From: Agrobacterium larrymoorei
GTDB taxonomy: Bacteria > Pseudomonadota > Alphaproteobacteria > Rhizobiales > Rhizobiaceae
NCBI RefSeq assembly: GCF_030819275.1
Contig: NZ_JAUTBL010000002.1
Coordinates: 2,922,586 to 2,986,585, forward strand
DNA: 64,000 nt
Direction: 5' to 3'
Shown here one piece after another: positions 1-10,198 of this stretch; the first letter of the stretch is position 1; each line of letters begins with the position of its first letter. Below the pieces are notes generated by a model. That model was not told the origin of the DNA and did not search any database. It saw only the letters and a list, made by a program, of their open reading frames with translations. The translations under genes and the position numbers were made by a program.

Positions 1-1582
1 GTGGGGCGAGCGTATTCAATTCCGGCCAAATCGGTTTCAGAGCGTCCAGAGTCATCTCCGGGTACGCAAGCAGTTCATAAGCGCTGCGACGCTGCCCATC
101 CTGATTGAGTTTAAGCCCCTGCTTCGCGGCTTGTGTCGGCGTGATTGCAAGCTCTTTCAGCAATTGACGACCGCTGTCCAATTCCTCCGTATACGCTTGG
201 AACCTGGAAGCCCGCTCAGGAGCCACAAGACCTACGTTCAACCCTATGGGTGTCAATCGCAGGTCGGCATTGTCGACTCTCAAGGACAGACGATATTCTG
301 CCCGTGACGTGAACATGCGGTAGGGCTCGGTCACACCTTTGGAGGTGAGATCGTCGATCATCACTCCGATATAGGAGTCGGTTCTGCTGAAGATATGCGC
401 GTCTGCACCACTGGTCAGTCGCGCCGCGTTCAGTCCGGCAACAAGCCCCTGCGCTCCGGCTTCCTCATAGCCCGTGGTCCCATTGATCTGTCCCGCTAGG
501 AAAAGAGCTGGAATTTTTCGGCATTCGAGAGAAGGCTTCAACTCGCGAGGATCAACATAGTCATATTCAATCGCATAGCCCGGTTGAAGAATAGTGACCT
601 GTTCCAGCCCGGGAATAGAGTGGATGAACGCTTCCTGCACATGTGCCGGAAGCGATGTTGAGATGCCATTTGGATAGATGGTGTGATCATCGAGACCTTC
701 CGGCTCAAGGAAGATTTGATGGCCATCACGCTCTCCGAAGCGGACGATCTTATCCTCGATAGAAGGGCAATAGCGCGGTCCGACGCCCTCGATCTGACCG
801 GAATACATCGCGGACAAATGAATATTGTCCTGAATGATCTTGTGACCCTCGGGCGTGGTGCGCGTAACCCCGCAATCAATTTGGGGGTTGGTGATCCTAT
901 CCGTCATGAAGGAAAAGGGGATTGGATCCTCATCGGGGCCCTGTTTATCCAACCCGCCCCAATCGATTGTGCGGCCGTCCAGCCGCGCAGGGGTACCGGT
1001 CTTGAGACGTCCAAGAGCCAGCCCGGCCCGCAATAAGGTCCCTGAAAGACCGAGCGACGGACTCTCACCGACACGGCCCGCCGGGATCTTTTCGGATCCG
1101 ATATGAATAAGACCGCGCAAAAATGTCCCGGTTGTGAGTACAACGGCGCGGCAGGCAACGCGGCGCCCGTCAGCGAGTATAACCGATTTTATTTCATCAT
1201 TCTCGGTTTCGATGTCAAAGGCATCCCCCTGAATGATGTCGAGTTTCTCAATGTTATCGATCTCACGCTGCATCGCCTCTCGATAAAGACGTCGATCTGC
1301 CTGGGTACGTGGTCCACGGACGGCAGGGCCCTTCTTGCGGTTCAGCATGCGAAATTGAATCCCGCCCGCGTCCGCAACCCGACCCATCAGGCCATCGAGA
1401 GCATCGATTTCCCGCACGAGATGACCTTTGCCCAGACCGCCAATCGCAGGGTTGCAGGACATGACGCCTACGGTATCACGCTTATGCGTAAGCAGCGCGG
1501 TACGAGCGCCATAACGCGCTGACGCCGCGGCTGCTTCACTGCCTGCGTGACCGCCCCCAATGACGACGACATCATAAACCAT
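1..1582 (-). CDS. mnmG: tRNA uridine-5-carboxymethylaminomethyl modification enzyme MnmG (GidA), 3' end outside window
   Basis: FAD-dependent partner of MnmE that modifies the wobble uridine (cmnm5U) of several tRNAs. The minus-strand reading frame starts at the ATG at 1582 with [18 protein letters not shown], the GxGxxG dinucleotide-binding fold of the family, followed by [12 protein letters not shown]. It stays open to base 1, giving about 527 of the usual ~620 residues, so roughly the last 95 (the C-terminal MnmE/tRNA-contacting part) are missing only because the window ends. mnmE lies 48 bases upstream in the same direction, and a parS palindrome sits in that gap. In this family mnmG is normally followed by rsmG, parA and parB, which would lie off the left edge. 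Confidence 0.95.
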   Translation of the reverse strand, partial: MVYDVVVIGGGHAGSEAAAASARYGARTALLTHKRDTVGVMSCNPAIGGLGKGHLVREIDALDGLMGRVADAGGIQFRMLNRKKGPAVRGPRTQADRRLYREAMQREIDNIEKLDIIQGDAFDIETENDEIKSVILADGRRVACRAVVLTTGTFLRGLIHIGSEKIPAGRVGESPSLGLSGTLLRAGLALGRLKTGTPARLDGRTIDWGGLDKQGPDEDPIPFSFMTDRITNPQIDCGVTRTTPEGHKIIQDNIHLSAMYSGQIEGVGPRYCPSIEDKIVRFGERDGHQIFLEPEGLDDHTIYPNGISTSLPAHVQEAFIHSIPGLEQVTILQPGYAIEYDYVDPRELKPSLECRKIPALFLAGQINGTTGYEEAGAQGLVAGLNAARLTSGADAHIFSRTDSYIGVMIDDLTSKGVTEPYRMFTSRAEYRLSLRVDNADLRLTPIGLNVGLVAPERASRFQAYTEELDSGRQLLKELAITPTQAAKQGLKLNQDGQRRSAYELLAYPEMTLDALKPIWPELNTLAP

Positions 1583-1617
1583 GGAATTTCCAACAAAGAA
1601 GCGGGTGTAACACCCTG

Positions 1618-1633
1618 TGTTTCACGTGAATCA
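1618..1633. promoter_or_regulatory. parS site 1 (ParB-binding palindrome)
   Basis: TGTTTCACGTGAATCA differs by one base from the bacterial parS consensus TGTTTCACGTGAAACA. It lies between mnmE and mnmG and overlaps the mnmE stop codon. Three related sites occur at 7921, 16779 and 20832, all within about 15 kb of the putative origin, which is where chromosomal parS sites are expected. Confidence 0.9.
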
Positions 1634-2950
1634 TTTACCGATACAAAATTCGGAAAATATGACGCCAAGCAAATCTTCGACGTCGACCCTACCAGTGATC
1701 CGCCCAAGTGACGTTGCTGCTAGACGAAGGTACTCCGAACGGATTGCAAGTTCCGCACCTTCGGATTTCAACGCTTCTCTAACATAGTCCAGCGTCTCTT
1801 CAAGCCGTTTTTTATGACGCGACCGCGCTGGCATCAGGCTGGTGCCAGACCCAATCTTTTGGTCGATGACATACTTGATAGCAGATTTAAGGGTCGCAAG
1901 CCCCGTGCCCGTCTTCGCAGATATGAAAATAATATCCGGATGTGAGTCTCGATCCGGCAATAGATCGGCCTTGGTCCTCACGAATATCGTGTGTGCAAAA
2001 GTTCTGACTTGTTCCGGTTCCGAATCGGTGTCGTGAAGAAGGAGCACGAGATCGGCTGCCTCTGCGGTTCGCTCAGCCCGTTTGATGCCTTCCTGCTCGA
2101 CAACATCCGTCGCGTCGCGCAACCCAGCAGTGTCGAAGAGCGTCACGAGGTAGCCCTCGATATCAAGATCGACGCTCAACACGTCCCTGGTCGTACCCGC
2201 TATATCGGTGACGATCGCCACGTCACGGCCGCTGAGCGCATTCATCAAGCTAGATTTGCCCACATTCGGCGCACCAACCAGAGCCACCTTGAATCCGTCC
2301 CGGATGATCTCCGAACCTTGTCCGTCTGCCAGATGACGAGCGAGTTCGCTTTCCAGATCCCCAACTGTCTTCCAAACTTGAGTGGCAACGGAGTCGGGCA
2401 CATCGTCTTCGTCAGCGAAGTCCAGTTCTGCTTCGATCAGAGCTCGGCAGCGGGTCAGTTGGCTCGCCCAACCATCATAGAGGCTGGACAGATGGCCGCT
2501 GCTCTGTTCGACCGCCAGGCGGCGCTGCATCTCTGTTTCCGCCTGTAGCAGGTCTGCTAGGCCTTCCACCTCGACAAGATCCATCTTGCCATTATCGAAC
2601 GCCCGGCGGGAGAACTCTCCAGCCTCTGCGGGGCGTAGGCAAGGCATGCTTTCCAGCAGTTGGAAGATTGCGGATACAACGGCGCGGCTTCCGTGCACAT
2701 GCAACTCGACGCAGTCCTCACCAGTAAAGGAATGGGGTGACAGAAATTGCAAAACCAGGGCCTGATCGACGACATCGCCATTTCGGTCACGAATCGTTTT
2801 GAGGCTCGCTTGACGAGGGGAAGGGAGGTTATCGCCCACCAAAGACCGCAGAGCCTCGACAGCCTTAGAACCGCTGATCCTGATGATGGCAACGCCCGCG
2901 GGAAGCGATCCGCTAGAGAGCGCATAAATCGTATCGGTCGATTGGGACAT
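1631..2950 (-). CDS. mnmE: tRNA modification GTPase MnmE (TrmE)
   Basis: GTPase that works with MnmG to install carboxymethylaminomethyl groups on tRNA wobble uridine, using 5,10-methylene-THF. The 439-residue product has the N-terminal folate-binding domain (about 1-120), a helical domain interrupted by the G domain with P-loop GAPNVGKS at 226-233 and DTAGLRD as switch II, and the hallmark C-terminal CIGK motif whose cysteine is required for activity. The length is slightly below the E. coli protein (454) but all motifs are present. It lies downstream of rho and upstream of mnmG on the same strand. The ATG at 2950 is the start. Confidence 0.96.
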   Translation of the reverse strand: MSQSTDTIYALSSGSLPAGVAIIRISGSKAVEALRSLVGDNLPSPRQASLKTIRDRNGDVVDQALVLQFLSPHSFTGEDCVELHVHGSRAVVSAIFQLLESMPCLRPAEAGEFSRRAFDNGKMDLVEVEGLADLLQAETEMQRRLAVEQSSGHLSSLYDGWASQLTRCRALIEAELDFADEDDVPDSVATQVWKTVGDLESELARHLADGQGSEIIRDGFKVALVGAPNVGKSSLMNALSGRDVAIVTDIAGTTRDVLSVDLDIEGYLVTLFDTAGLRDATDVVEQEGIKRAERTAEAADLVLLLHDTDSEPEQVRTFAHTIFVRTKADLLPDRDSHPDIIFISAKTGTGLATLKSAIKYVIDQKIGSGTSLMPARSRHKKRLEETLDYVREALKSEGAELAIRSEYLRLAATSLGRITGRVDVEDLLGVIFSEFCIGK

Positions 2951-2968
2951 GCCAAAGCTCTTCTCAAC

Positions 2969-2990
2969 AAAATGGCCGCGCCCCCATTTT
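2969..2990 (-). terminator. possible weak terminator after rho
   Basis: AAAATGG and CCATTTT form a 7-bp inverted repeat around an 8-base GC-rich loop. Read on the minus strand it lies about 44 bases after the rho stop and is followed by a short U-rich stretch (TTTTGTTG). The short stem makes this uncertain. Confidence 0.35.
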
Positions 2991-3033
2991 AGAAGCGCAG
3001 CCGATAGTCTGCCAGAGAATCCGGCTAATGAGA

Positions 3034-4299
3034 TCAGGTGTTCATCGAATCGAAGAAGTCGCCATTGTTCTTCGTCTGCTTGAGCTTGTCGATGAGGAAC
3101 TCGATCGCATCGGTCGTTCCCATCGGGGCCAGGATGCGGCGAAGGACAAAGATCTTTTGCAGATCCTGACGGGGCACAAGCAGGTCTTCCTTACGCGTAC
3201 CGGATTTGAGAATGTCCATGGCCGGGAAGATGCGCTTGTCGGCAACCTTGCGATCAAGCACAATTTCAGAGTTACCCGTACCCTTGAACTCTTCGAAAAT
3301 GACTTCATCCATACGGCTGCCCGTATCGATCAGCGCGGTGGCGATGATGGTAAGCGAACCACCCTCTTCGATGTTACGCGCCGCACCGAAGAAGCGCTTG
3401 GGGCGCTGTAGAGCGTTTGCGTCGACACCACCGGTCAGAACCTTACCGGAAGACGGTACAACGGTGTTGTAAGCGCGGCCGAGACGAGTAATCGAGTCGA
3501 GAAGAATGACGACATCGCGGCCGTGCTCAACAAGACGCTTGGCCTTCTCAATGACCATCTCGGCAACCTGAACGTGACGAACGGCAGGTTCATCGAAGGT
3601 TGAGGAGACTACCTCACCCTTTACCGAACGCTGCATATCGGTCACTTCTTCTGGACGCTCATCGATCAACAGGACGATGAGATAGCATTCCGGATGGTTG
3701 GCAGTGATCGAATGGGCGATGTTCTGCAACAGGACCGTCTTACCGGTTCTCGGAGGAGCGACGATCAGGCCACGCTGGCCCTTACCGAGCGGCGCGACGA
3801 GATCGATGACGCGCGCTGACAAATCCTTCGATGTCGGAATGTCCAGTTCCATCTTGAAGCGCTCGTTCGGGTAGAGCGGCGTCAGGTTATCGAAGTGGAC
3901 CTTGTGACGGATTTTCTCCGGATCGTCGAAATTGATCGTGTTGACCTTCAGGAGGGCGAAATAGCGTTCGCCTTCCTTCGGTCCTCTGATCGGTCCCTCA
4001 ACCGTATCACCGGTCTTCAGTGAGAAGCGGCGGATCTGGGAGGGCGAGATGTAGATATCATCCGGACCGGGCAGATAGTTTGCATTGGCGGAGCGCAGGA
4101 AGCCGAAACCGTCCTGAAGAACTTCGACGACGCCTTCCCCGATGATCTCGACATCCTGGCTCGCCAGCATCTTGAGGATTGCGAACATGAGCTCCTGCTT
4201 GCGCATGGTGCTCGCATTTTCAACTTCCAGGGATTCGGCAAACGTCAGCAAATCGGTCGGAGATTTGCTTTTGAGTTCCTGTAGCTTCATTTCAGCCAT
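3034..4299 (-). CDS. rho: transcription termination factor Rho
   Basis: Hexameric RNA helicase that terminates transcription and translocates along C-rich RNA using ATP. Starting at the ATG at 4299 ([17 protein letters not shown]) it has 421 residues, the normal alphaproteobacterial length. The order is an N-terminal Rho_N helix bundle, a cold-shock-like RNA-binding fold, and the ATPase core with P-loop VAPPRTGKT and [14 protein letters not shown]. An open frame continues 50 codons upstream but lacks conserved residues and was not used. A 185-base gap separates it from hemJ, so it may have its own promoter and a leader, as rho genes often do. Confidence 0.96.
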   Translation of the reverse strand: MAEMKLQELKSKSPTDLLTFAESLEVENASTMRKQELMFAILKMLASQDVEIIGEGVVEVLQDGFGFLRSANANYLPGPDDIYISPSQIRRFSLKTGDTVEGPIRGPKEGERYFALLKVNTINFDDPEKIRHKVHFDNLTPLYPNERFKMELDIPTSKDLSARVIDLVAPLGKGQRGLIVAPPRTGKTVLLQNIAHSITANHPECYLIVLLIDERPEEVTDMQRSVKGEVVSSTFDEPAVRHVQVAEMVIEKAKRLVEHGRDVVILLDSITRLGRAYNTVVPSSGKVLTGGVDANALQRPKRFFGAARNIEEGGSLTIIATALIDTGSRMDEVIFEEFKGTGNSEIVLDRKVADKRIFPAMDILKSGTRKEDLLVPRQDLQKIFVLRRILAPMGTTDAIEFLIDKLKQTKNNGDFFDSMNT

Positions 4300-4484
4300 G
4301 AAGAGAAAGACCGTCTTTAAAAAATATGTGGGGGAGCGGCGTGTTCGCGAATCAGCTTCTGAGGTGCAACCGCAGCCGTCTGAATAATTCACATGCCAGG
4401 AGATGAGTGGGCTGAAAATAGCGTTTCGAACCCGTCGCCGCAAGAGCAAAGCAACAATTCCGGGAAAATTATCGTGATCGTCAG

Positions 4485-5030
4485 TTATCCGAACGGTTTC
4501 ACAACCACAAGTATGACTATCACGATCATGAGGACCGTAGGCACCTCATTCATCAACCGCCAGTGACGGGCAGGGCGTCTGTTATCATCCCGACCGAAAG
4601 CTTTTGCGCTGCGGCTAAAATACACATGGGTGGCTGTCAGCGCGATGACCAGTGCGATCTTGGCATGCAGCCAGCCGCCCTGAAAGCCATAAACCGACCA
4701 TGCGAGATAGAGGCCAAGCATCCAGCTGACCATCATCGCCGGGTTCATAATCAGCCGTATCAAACGCTGTTCCATCACCTTGAAGGTTTCCGACTGCACC
4801 GAGCCGACAGGGGCATCCGTGTGGTAGATGAACAACCTCGGCAGGTACAGCAGCCCCGCCATCCAGGATATCACCGCGATGATATGCAATGCCTTGATCC
4901 AGAGATAGGCGTCAGCCGGATCGATATGCAGGATCAGCGCAATAAACCCGATGAAAACGACAAGCGCAGCGGCGGCACGAAGATGCGTCTTCCGCCCAGC
5001 CTTGGCAGACGTCTGCGTTTCCTCACTCAT
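4485..5030 (-). CDS. hemJ: protoporphyrinogen IX oxidase HemJ
   Basis: Membrane enzyme that oxidises protoporphyrinogen IX to protoporphyrin IX, the penultimate step of haem synthesis in bacteria without HemG or HemY. The 181-residue protein has four or five hydrophobic helices. It carries the family pattern [20 protein letters not shown], which contains a conserved histidine, and the conserved LIMNPAM segment. Its ATG overlaps the hemE stop (ATGA) with GGAG just upstream, so the two haem genes are translationally coupled. No second HemG/HemY candidate is seen nearby. Confidence 0.93.
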   Translation of the reverse strand: MSEETQTSAKAGRKTHLRAAAALVVFIGFIALILHIDPADAYLWIKALHIIAVISWMAGLLYLPRLFIYHTDAPVGSVQSETFKVMEQRLIRLIMNPAMMVSWMLGLYLAWSVYGFQGGWLHAKIALVIALTATHVYFSRSAKAFGRDDNRRPARHWRLMNEVPTVLMIVIVILVVVKPFG

Positions 5031-6061
5031 CTGGAGGCTCCTTGAGAACGGACATGCGCCACCAGTCGCGTGACGTTCTCAGGATCGGCTTGGGGCGTGA
5101 TGCCGTGGCCTAGGTTGAAGATCAAAGGTCCCTGTCCAAGAGATTGCAGGATTGCGTCGATGCCATCGCCCAGAGGCTTGCCACCGGCAATCATCAGCAT
5201 GGGATCGAGATTGCCCTGGACCGGGCCGTCTTTCTGGAGATCACGCGCAAAGGACAACGGAACGCTCCAATCGAGACCGATCGCGTCGGCACCGGTCTTC
5301 TGGCGATAGTCCTTCAGCAGAATGCCGGCACCCTTGGCAAAGGCGATGATCCTGGCATTCGGCCTGCGCGCCCGCACCGATCGGATGATCCGGGCGACCG
5401 GTTTCACCGCATACTCGTCAAACTCCTTCTCACCCAGCACACCCGCCCAGGAATCGAAAATCTGCACGGCATCCGCACCCGCATCGAGCTGCGCCACCAG
5501 ATAATCCGCCGACATCTCCGCCAGGAGCGCCAAGAGCTTTTCCATCGCCTGTGGATGCTGATAGCCAAAGAGGCGGGCAGGCGCCTGATCGGGCGTGCCG
5601 TGGCCGGCAATCATGTAGGTCGCGACCGTCCAGGGGGCGCCACAGAAACCGAGCAGCGTCGTTTGCTGGGGCAGTTCGGCCCGCAGTTTTTGAACAGCGC
5701 GGAACACCGGATCGAGATGGGCAATGACACCGGACGGGTCGAGAGCATCGATTTCGGGCGCGCTGATCGGGTCCATCTGTGGACCTTTACCCTCGGAAAA
5801 ACTGACATTCCGTTTTAGCGCATCCGGGATCACCAGGATATCGGAGAACAGAATTGCGGCATCCAGACCGAAACGACGGATGGGCTGAAGCGTTACCTCT
5901 GTCGCCAAATCCGGATTGTAACAGAGATCCAGGAAACTTCCCGCGATCTTCCGTGTTTCCTTGTACTCCGGAAGGTATCGACCGGCTTGTCTCATAAGCC
6001 AGATCGGAGGAGGGCTTACCGTTTCCCCACCCAAGACCCTCATAACAGTCCGTTCGGTCAT
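5027..6061 (-). CDS. hemE: uroporphyrinogen decarboxylase
   Basis: Decarboxylates the four acetate side chains of uroporphyrinogen III to give coproporphyrinogen III. The ATG at 6061 gives 344 residues beginning [13 protein letters not shown], and [15 protein letters not shown] carries the family's conserved active-site arginines. A longer frame would begin with TTG at 6091 in AT-rich DNA with no good ribosome site, so it was not chosen. hemE followed by hemJ (overlap of 4 bases) forms a small haem operon. In alphaproteobacteria such as Caulobacter and Sinorhizobium the chromosomal origin lies next to hemE, and that fits the DnaA boxes found upstream here. Confidence 0.96.
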   Translation of the reverse strand: MTERTVMRVLGGETVSPPPIWLMRQAGRYLPEYKETRKIAGSFLDLCYNPDLATEVTLQPIRRFGLDAAILFSDILVIPDALKRNVSFSEGKGPQMDPISAPEIDALDPSGVIAHLDPVFRAVQKLRAELPQQTTLLGFCGAPWTVATYMIAGHGTPDQAPARLFGYQHPQAMEKLLALLAEMSADYLVAQLDAGADAVQIFDSWAGVLGEKEFDEYAVKPVARIIRSVRARRPNARIIAFAKGAGILLKDYRQKTGADAIGLDWSVPLSFARDLQKDGPVQGNLDPMLMIAGGKPLGDGIDAILQSLGQGPLIFNLGHGITPQADPENVTRLVAHVRSQGASR

Positions 6062-6288
6062 CGCACTCAACTTTTCTAAATAAAAAAACAAAGAGATTTA
6101 AAAGATTTTCTATTTCTTAGAGTCGGTGAGTAGCAAGGATTAAAAACTTTCAAGCTAATATGCCGCACTTGACCGATGGCGCCGCACCATGTGGATTTCC
6201 TAAAACCGCTTTTTCTGGATCGTTTTGGATAATACTGTTTCGATCATATTTTTCATAGACTTACGAGAGCGAAAGATGACTCCGTAGC

Positions 6289-6297
6289 TGTGGATAA
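6289..6297 (-). promoter_or_regulatory. DnaA box (perfect)
   Basis: TGTGGATAA, the reverse complement of the consensus DnaA box TTATCCACA, inside the hemE-side intergenic region. Confidence 0.8.
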
Positions 6298-6378
6298 GAA
6301 GATAACAGGCTGAGATCCATTTTCCTTTCTCCCAGCAATTCACAGCGGCCTCTTGGCTTGCTACACCGGGTAGCGAAG

Positions 6379-6387
6379 TGTGGATAA
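6379..6387 (-). promoter_or_regulatory. DnaA box (perfect)
   Basis: A second TGTGGATAA, in the same orientation as the box at 6289 and 90 bases from it. Confidence 0.8.
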
Positions 6388-6446
6388 ACAGGCAGTTTTC
6401 CGCCTGGCTGGACGGATCGCGAGTGCCGTCCCGGATTTGTCCATCC

Positions 6447-6455
6447 TTATCAACA
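6447..6455 (+). promoter_or_regulatory. DnaA box (one mismatch)
   Basis: TTATCAACA, one base from TTATCCACA, in the opposite orientation to the other two boxes and only 17 bases upstream of the downstream gene's start codon. Confidence 0.65.
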
Positions 6456-6471
6456 GGGGCCCAAAAACAGC

Positions 6472-7293
6472 GTGGAGAACAAAAAAAACTTCTTCCATCT
6501 ACACCTGATATCGGACTCAACCGGAGAGACTCTGATGTCTGCCGGCCGAGCGGTCACGGCGCAGTTTCACGCATCCATGCCGATCGAACATGTCTATCCG
6601 ATGATCCGCAATCAAAAGCAGTTGCAGACAGTGGTGGAGGAGATCGATCGCCAGCCCGGGATCGTGCTTTACACCATCGTCGATCAGCAGCTGTCCTCTT
6701 TCCTCGAGATCCAGTGCCACGCGCTTGGCGTGCCATGCGTGAACGTGCTGGAGCCGATCATCGGCATCTTTCAGACCTATCTTGGCGCGACCTCGCGACG
6801 GCGGGTCGGGGCACAACATGCCTTGAACGCGGATTATTTCGCCCGGATCGAAGCGCTGAATTTCGCCATGGATCATGATGATGGGCAGATGCCGGAACAT
6901 TACGATGAGGCGGACGTCGTCATAATCGGGATCAGCCGCACCTCGAAAACGCCGACGAGCATCTATCTGGCAAATCGCGGCATCAAAACCGCGAATATTC
7001 CAGTCGTTCCGAACGTGCCGTTGCCCGAGAGTATCTACAAGGCGACCAAGCCTCTGATTGTCGGGCTGGTCGCGACGTCCGATCGGATATCTCAGATCCG
7101 CGAGAACCGCGAACTCGGCGCCACGGGTGGTTTCGACAGGGGACAATATATCGACCGGGCGACAATCATGGAGGAGCTGAAATATGCGCGCGCGCTCTGC
7201 GCCCGCAACAACTGGCCCCTGATCGACGTGACGCGGCGTTCGATCGAAGAGACGGCTGCTGCTATCCTTGCCCTGCGTCAACGGACACGCTAA
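6472..7293 (+). CDS. pyruvate, phosphate dikinase regulatory protein (DUF299; bifunctional kinase/phosphorylase)
   Basis: ADP-dependent threonine kinase and phosphate-dependent phosphorylase that switches pyruvate phosphate dikinase (or PEP synthase) off and on. The 273-residue protein starts with the family-typical [20 protein letters not shown] and has the P-loop-like GISRTSKT at 153-160. The start is GTG at 6472, fixed by this conserved N-terminus. It is the first gene on the plus-strand side of oriC, an arrangement common in Rhizobiales. It is followed 30 bases later by maf. Together with pckA further along it points to control at the PEP/pyruvate node. Confidence 0.92.
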   Translation: MENKKNFFHLHLISDSTGETLMSAGRAVTAQFHASMPIEHVYPMIRNQKQLQTVVEEIDRQPGIVLYTIVDQQLSSFLEIQCHALGVPCVNVLEPIIGIFQTYLGATSRRRVGAQHALNADYFARIEALNFAMDHDDGQMPEHYDEADVVIIGISRTSKTPTSIYLANRGIKTANIPVVPNVPLPESIYKATKPLIVGLVATSDRISQIRENRELGATGGFDRGQYIDRATIMEELKYARALCARNNWPLIDVTRRSIEETAAAILALRQRTR

Positions 7294-7323
7294 TCCGATT
7301 CTCGATATTCATCGGAGAGAGCC

Positions 7324-7923
7324 ATGACGTCCGAACTGATCCTTGCATCTGCCAGTGCCTCGCGCCAGATGCTGATGCGCAACGCTGGTCTTACGTTTTC
7401 AAGCATTCCAGCGGATATCGATGAGCGCGCGATTGATGCCAGGCTCGAAGCGGATGGGGCAGCGCCCGAGACTATTGCACTGGAGCTCGCCAAGGCCAAG
7501 GCAGTTGCCGTGAGCCTTCTCCACCCGGATGCCTTCGTCATCGGTTCGGACCAGACCATGTCGCTTGGCAGCAGGATTTATCACAAGGCGAAGGATATGA
7601 GGGAGGCCCATGCAAATCTCCTATCCCTATCCGGTAAAACGCACCTGTTGAATTGCGGCGTCGCACTGGCAAAGGACGGGGAGGTGCAATGGCAAGCCGT
7701 CAGTATTGCAAGAATGACGGTCCGCGAACTCTCATCCGAATACGTCTCTCGTTATCTCGAACGATCCGGCTCAAAGGTTCTTTCCAGCGTCGGCGCCTAT
7801 CAATTGGAGGGAGAGGGAATCCAGCTATTCAATGATATTGAAGGCGATTACTTCACCATTCTCGGGCTCCCGCTTCTTCCTCTTTTGACGCAATTGCGGG
7901 AGCTTGGAGTGATTGATGGCTGA
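7324..7923 (+). CDS. maf: Maf family nucleotide pyrophosphatase
   Basis: Maf/ham1-type pyrophosphatase of 199 residues that hydrolyses non-canonical or modified nucleoside triphosphates. N-terminal [18 protein letters not shown] matches the family's substrate loop (usually SxSPRR, here SASRQ) and VIGSDQTM carries the catalytic aspartate region. GGAGAG lies just before the ATG. The gene overlaps aroE by 8 bases, and PPDK regulator-maf-aroE-coaE-dnaQ reads as one run from the origin. Whether it acts on dTTP/UTP or on m7GTP is not clear from the motif. Confidence 0.88.
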   Translation: MTSELILASASASRQMLMRNAGLTFSSIPADIDERAIDARLEADGAAPETIALELAKAKAVAVSLLHPDAFVIGSDQTMSLGSRIYHKAKDMREAHANLLSLSGKTHLLNCGVALAKDGEVQWQAVSIARMTVRELSSEYVSRYLERSGSKVLSSVGAYQLEGEGIQLFNDIEGDYFTILGLPLLPLLTQLRELGVIDG

Positions 7924-8776
7924 TTCACGTGAAACATTAACCAAGAAAGCCTTCGTAACCGGCTATCCGATCAAGCATTCCCGCTCCCCTTTGATCCATA
8001 ATTTTTGGCTGAACCATTTTCAGATCGATGGTCTTTATGAGGCGGTGGAAAAATCGCCCGAAGATTTTACGTCATTCCTTGGCTCTTTGAAGCAAAAGGA
8101 TGCACCCTATGTCGGCGGAAATGTCACTATTCCCCACAAGGAATCCGCCTACCGATTGGCGGACAAGCCTGATGAACTGGCTGAAGAGCTTGGTGCGGCC
8201 AATACGATCTGGATTGAAGACGGCGTGCTCCATGCGAGCAATACGGACGGTTTTGGCTTTGTCGCCAATCTCGATGATAAGCAGCCTGGCTGGGAGAAGA
8301 CCGACAAAGCACTGGTGCTTGGGGCAGGGGGCGCCAGCCGTGCCGTCATCCAGGCCCTTCGCAATCGTGGCATCTCGGAAATCCACGTCGTCAATCGTAC
8401 CGTGGAACGGGCGCAGGAACTTGCCGACCGGTTCGGTTCAAATGTCTACGCGCATTCATTGGACGCCCTCGCCGAGGTCTTGAAAGGCTGCGGGCTTTTC
8501 GTCAACACCACCTCGCTTGGCATGGATGGTGCCGAGGCGCCCTTCATCGACTTTTCACCTCTGTCGAAGAACGCAGTCGTGACGGATATCGTCTATGTGC
8601 CATTGCAAACGCCGATCATGGCGATGGCGGAACAGCAGGGTTTTGTGACAGTCGATGGTCTTGGAATGCTGCTTCATCAGGCCCGACCTGGCTTTGAAAA
8701 GTGGTTTGGGCAAAGACCGGATGTCACCCCGGCACTTCGCGCGATGATCGTTGCAGATATGGATCGGCACGCATGA
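7916..8776 (+). CDS. aroE: shikimate dehydrogenase
   Basis: NADPH-dependent reduction of 3-dehydroshikimate to shikimate in aromatic amino acid synthesis. The 286-residue protein has the substrate motif IKHSRSP, the catalytic lysine in NVTIPHKE and the Rossmann motif GAGGASRAV. The ATG at 7916 ([11 protein letters not shown]) has GGAG 6 bases upstream; a TTG one codon earlier is possible. The first codons also form a parS palindrome (7921-7936), so this DNA is doing two jobs. Its stop overlaps the coaE start (ATGA). Confidence 0.95.
   Translation: MADSRETLTKKAFVTGYPIKHSRSPLIHNFWLNHFQIDGLYEAVEKSPEDFTSFLGSLKQKDAPYVGGNVTIPHKESAYRLADKPDELAEELGAANTIWIEDGVLHASNTDGFGFVANLDDKQPGWEKTDKALVLGAGGASRAVIQALRNRGISEIHVVNRTVERAQELADRFGSNVYAHSLDALAEVLKGCGLFVNTTSLGMDGAEAPFIDFSPLSKNAVVTDIVYVPLQTPIMAMAEQQGFVTVDGLGMLLHQARPGFEKWFGQRPDVTPALRAMIVADMDRHA
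7921..7936. promoter_or_regulatory. parS site 2 (ParB-binding palindrome)
   Basis: TGATTCACGTGAAACA, one mismatch from the parS consensus. It spans the maf stop codon and aroE codons 2-8. It is the site closest to oriC, about 1.5 kb away. Confidence 0.9.
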
Positions 8777-9357
8777 TCGTCATCGGCCTGACCGGCTCCA
8801 TTGGTATGGGAAAGAGCACAACCGCCAGACTTTTTGCCGAAGAAGGTGTGCCGGTTTGTGACTCCGATGCACTGGTACATGAGCTTTACCAGACGGACGC
8901 CGTCGCGCCGATTGCTGCCGTCTTCCCGGAGACTGTGAGGGAAGGGAAGGTAGACCGTGCGATCTTAAGCCAGATGCTGCGTGAGAATCCGGCTCAGTTT
9001 TCCGTTCTGGAAAACATAGTTCACCCGCTCGTCCGCGCCAGACAGGATGCTTTCATCTTGGAGCAAAGAGCCAAGGGTATGGCAGTGGCACTTCTCGACA
9101 TCCCGCTGCTATTCGAGACGAAGGCCGAGACGCGCGTGGATGTTGTCGTGGTTGTCAGCTGTGCGCCCGATATTCAGAGGGAGCGTGTCTTATCGCGCCC
9201 AGGCATGACGGAAGCGAAGTTTGCTATGATCCTGGCCCGGCAAATGCCGGATGCGGACAAGCGCAGGAAAGCCGATTTCGTCATCGATACGGGACGTGGT
9301 ATTGAGGACGCAAAAGCCCAGGTCCGCTCCGTGCTTCAGGCGCTTTCGCAGCGGTAG
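8773..9357 (+). CDS. coaE: dephospho-CoA kinase
   Basis: Phosphorylates the 3'-hydroxyl of dephospho-CoA, the last step of coenzyme A synthesis. The 194-residue product begins [16 protein letters not shown], with the P-loop close to the N-terminus as in the family, followed by the conserved [10 protein letters not shown] and DIPLLFE segments. The ATG overlaps the aroE stop by four bases. A longer frame upstream lies inside aroE and was rejected. coaA, the first enzyme of CoA synthesis, is also in this window, at 46450. Confidence 0.95.
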   Translation: MIVIGLTGSIGMGKSTTARLFAEEGVPVCDSDALVHELYQTDAVAPIAAVFPETVREGKVDRAILSQMLRENPAQFSVLENIVHPLVRARQDAFILEQRAKGMAVALLDIPLLFETKAETRVDVVVVVSCAPDIQRERVLSRPGMTEAKFAMILARQMPDADKRRKADFVIDTGRGIEDAKAQVRSVLQALSQR

Positions 9358-9415
9358 TTCTAAAACCGCGGAGAGCTTGAGGATGAGTGCCAGCATGTAC
9401 AAGGATACGAATTCG

Positions 9416-10120
9416 ATGCGCGAAATTATTTTCGATACGGAAACCACAGGCTTGGAGTCCAAGTTCGACCGCATCATTGAAATTGGCGGGATTGAGCTCG
9501 TCAATCATTTTCCAACTGGCAGATCGATCCACATCTACATCAATCCGGAAGATCGTAAGGTGCATCCGGATGCGCTCGCGGTGCATGGGATCACCGATGA
9601 GTTTCTCCAGGACAAGCCGAAATTTGCCGATGTTGTCGGCCAGATTCGCGAATTTTTCGATGGCGCCCGTTGGGTGGCGCACAATGCCACCTTCGATATG
9701 GGTTTCATCAACGCGGAATTTGCCCGCTTGGGTATTGAGCCCGTGTCGCCGGAATGGGTGACGGATACGCTGGCGCTGGCGCGACGGAAGCATCCTATGG
9801 GTCCGAATTCCCTCGATGCGCTTTGCCGTCGATATGGCGTCGACAATTCGCGTCGTGACAAGCACGGCGCATTGCTCGACTCCGAACTTTTGGCGGAAGT
9901 TTACATCGAGATGATCGGTGGTCGTCAGACGGCGCTGGGTTTTGGTTCGGCGGCGAAAACGCAAGTCGCCATGCATGAGGACGAACAGCCTGTGGCACCG
10001 CTACAGCGTGAGCGGCCACTCCCACCGCGACTTGATGTGCAGGCACTGGCGGCCCATGAGAAGCTTGTTCAGTCCATGGGCGACAAGGCGATCTGGAACA
10101 AATACCGCCAGTCATCCTGA
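9416..10120 (+). CDS. dnaQ: DNA polymerase III subunit epsilon (3'-5' exonuclease)
   Basis: Proofreading subunit of the replicative polymerase. It has the DEDDh exonuclease motifs: FDTETTG at the N-terminus, HNATFDMGF in the middle and HGALLDSELLAEVY near residue 165, with a C-terminal tail ending WNKYRQSS that would contact the polymerase core. The start at 9416 (MREIIFDTETTG) gives 234 residues and matches the usual family N-terminus. In-frame ATGs at 9383 and 9395 would add 11 or 7 residues; GGAG precedes 9383, so that alternative is real. The gene converges on secB. Confidence 0.93.
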   Translation: MREIIFDTETTGLESKFDRIIEIGGIELVNHFPTGRSIHIYINPEDRKVHPDALAVHGITDEFLQDKPKFADVVGQIREFFDGARWVAHNATFDMGFINAEFARLGIEPVSPEWVTDTLALARRKHPMGPNSLDALCRRYGVDNSRRDKHGALLDSELLAEVYIEMIGGRQTALGFGSAAKTQVAMHEDEQPVAPLQRERPLPPRLDVQALAAHEKLVQSMGDKAIWNKYRQSS

Positions 10121-10144
10121 GGTTTCCGACCTGCCATCCGGCCA

Positions 10145-10174
10145 ACAAAAAACCCGGGCGTTTGAACCCGGGTT
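10145..10174 (-). terminator. Rho-independent terminator of secB
   Basis: AACCCGGG and CCCGGGTT form an 8-bp stem with an 8-base loop. On the minus strand the stem is followed by six T residues, about 25 bases beyond the secB stop. It may also stop transcripts from dnaQ on the plus strand, but there is no good T-run on that side. Confidence 0.8.
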
Positions 10175-10198
10175 CTGAATGGGTGTGTTTCGATCCGA

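Larger units (their letters stand above)
6062..6471. other. oriC: putative chromosomal replication origin (oriC)
   Basis: A 410-base non-coding gap between divergent hemE and the PPDK regulator gene. It starts with a very AT-rich stretch (about 6070-6160), a candidate unwinding element. It contains three strong DnaA-type boxes (6289, 6379, 6447) and two weaker matches, TGTGGATTT at 6190 and TTTGGATAA at 6224. Two GANTC sites for CcrM methylation occur at 6120 and 6278. Genes on both sides read away from it, and four parS sites surround it. Location beside hemE matches known alphaproteobacterial origins. The assignment rests on motif and context, not on skew calculation. Confidence 0.82.

Noticed and set aside
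6200..6520. 106-codon minus-strand frame across the origin region
   Set aside because: Runs over DnaA boxes and into the PPDK-regulator gene, with no homology pattern or ribosome site.
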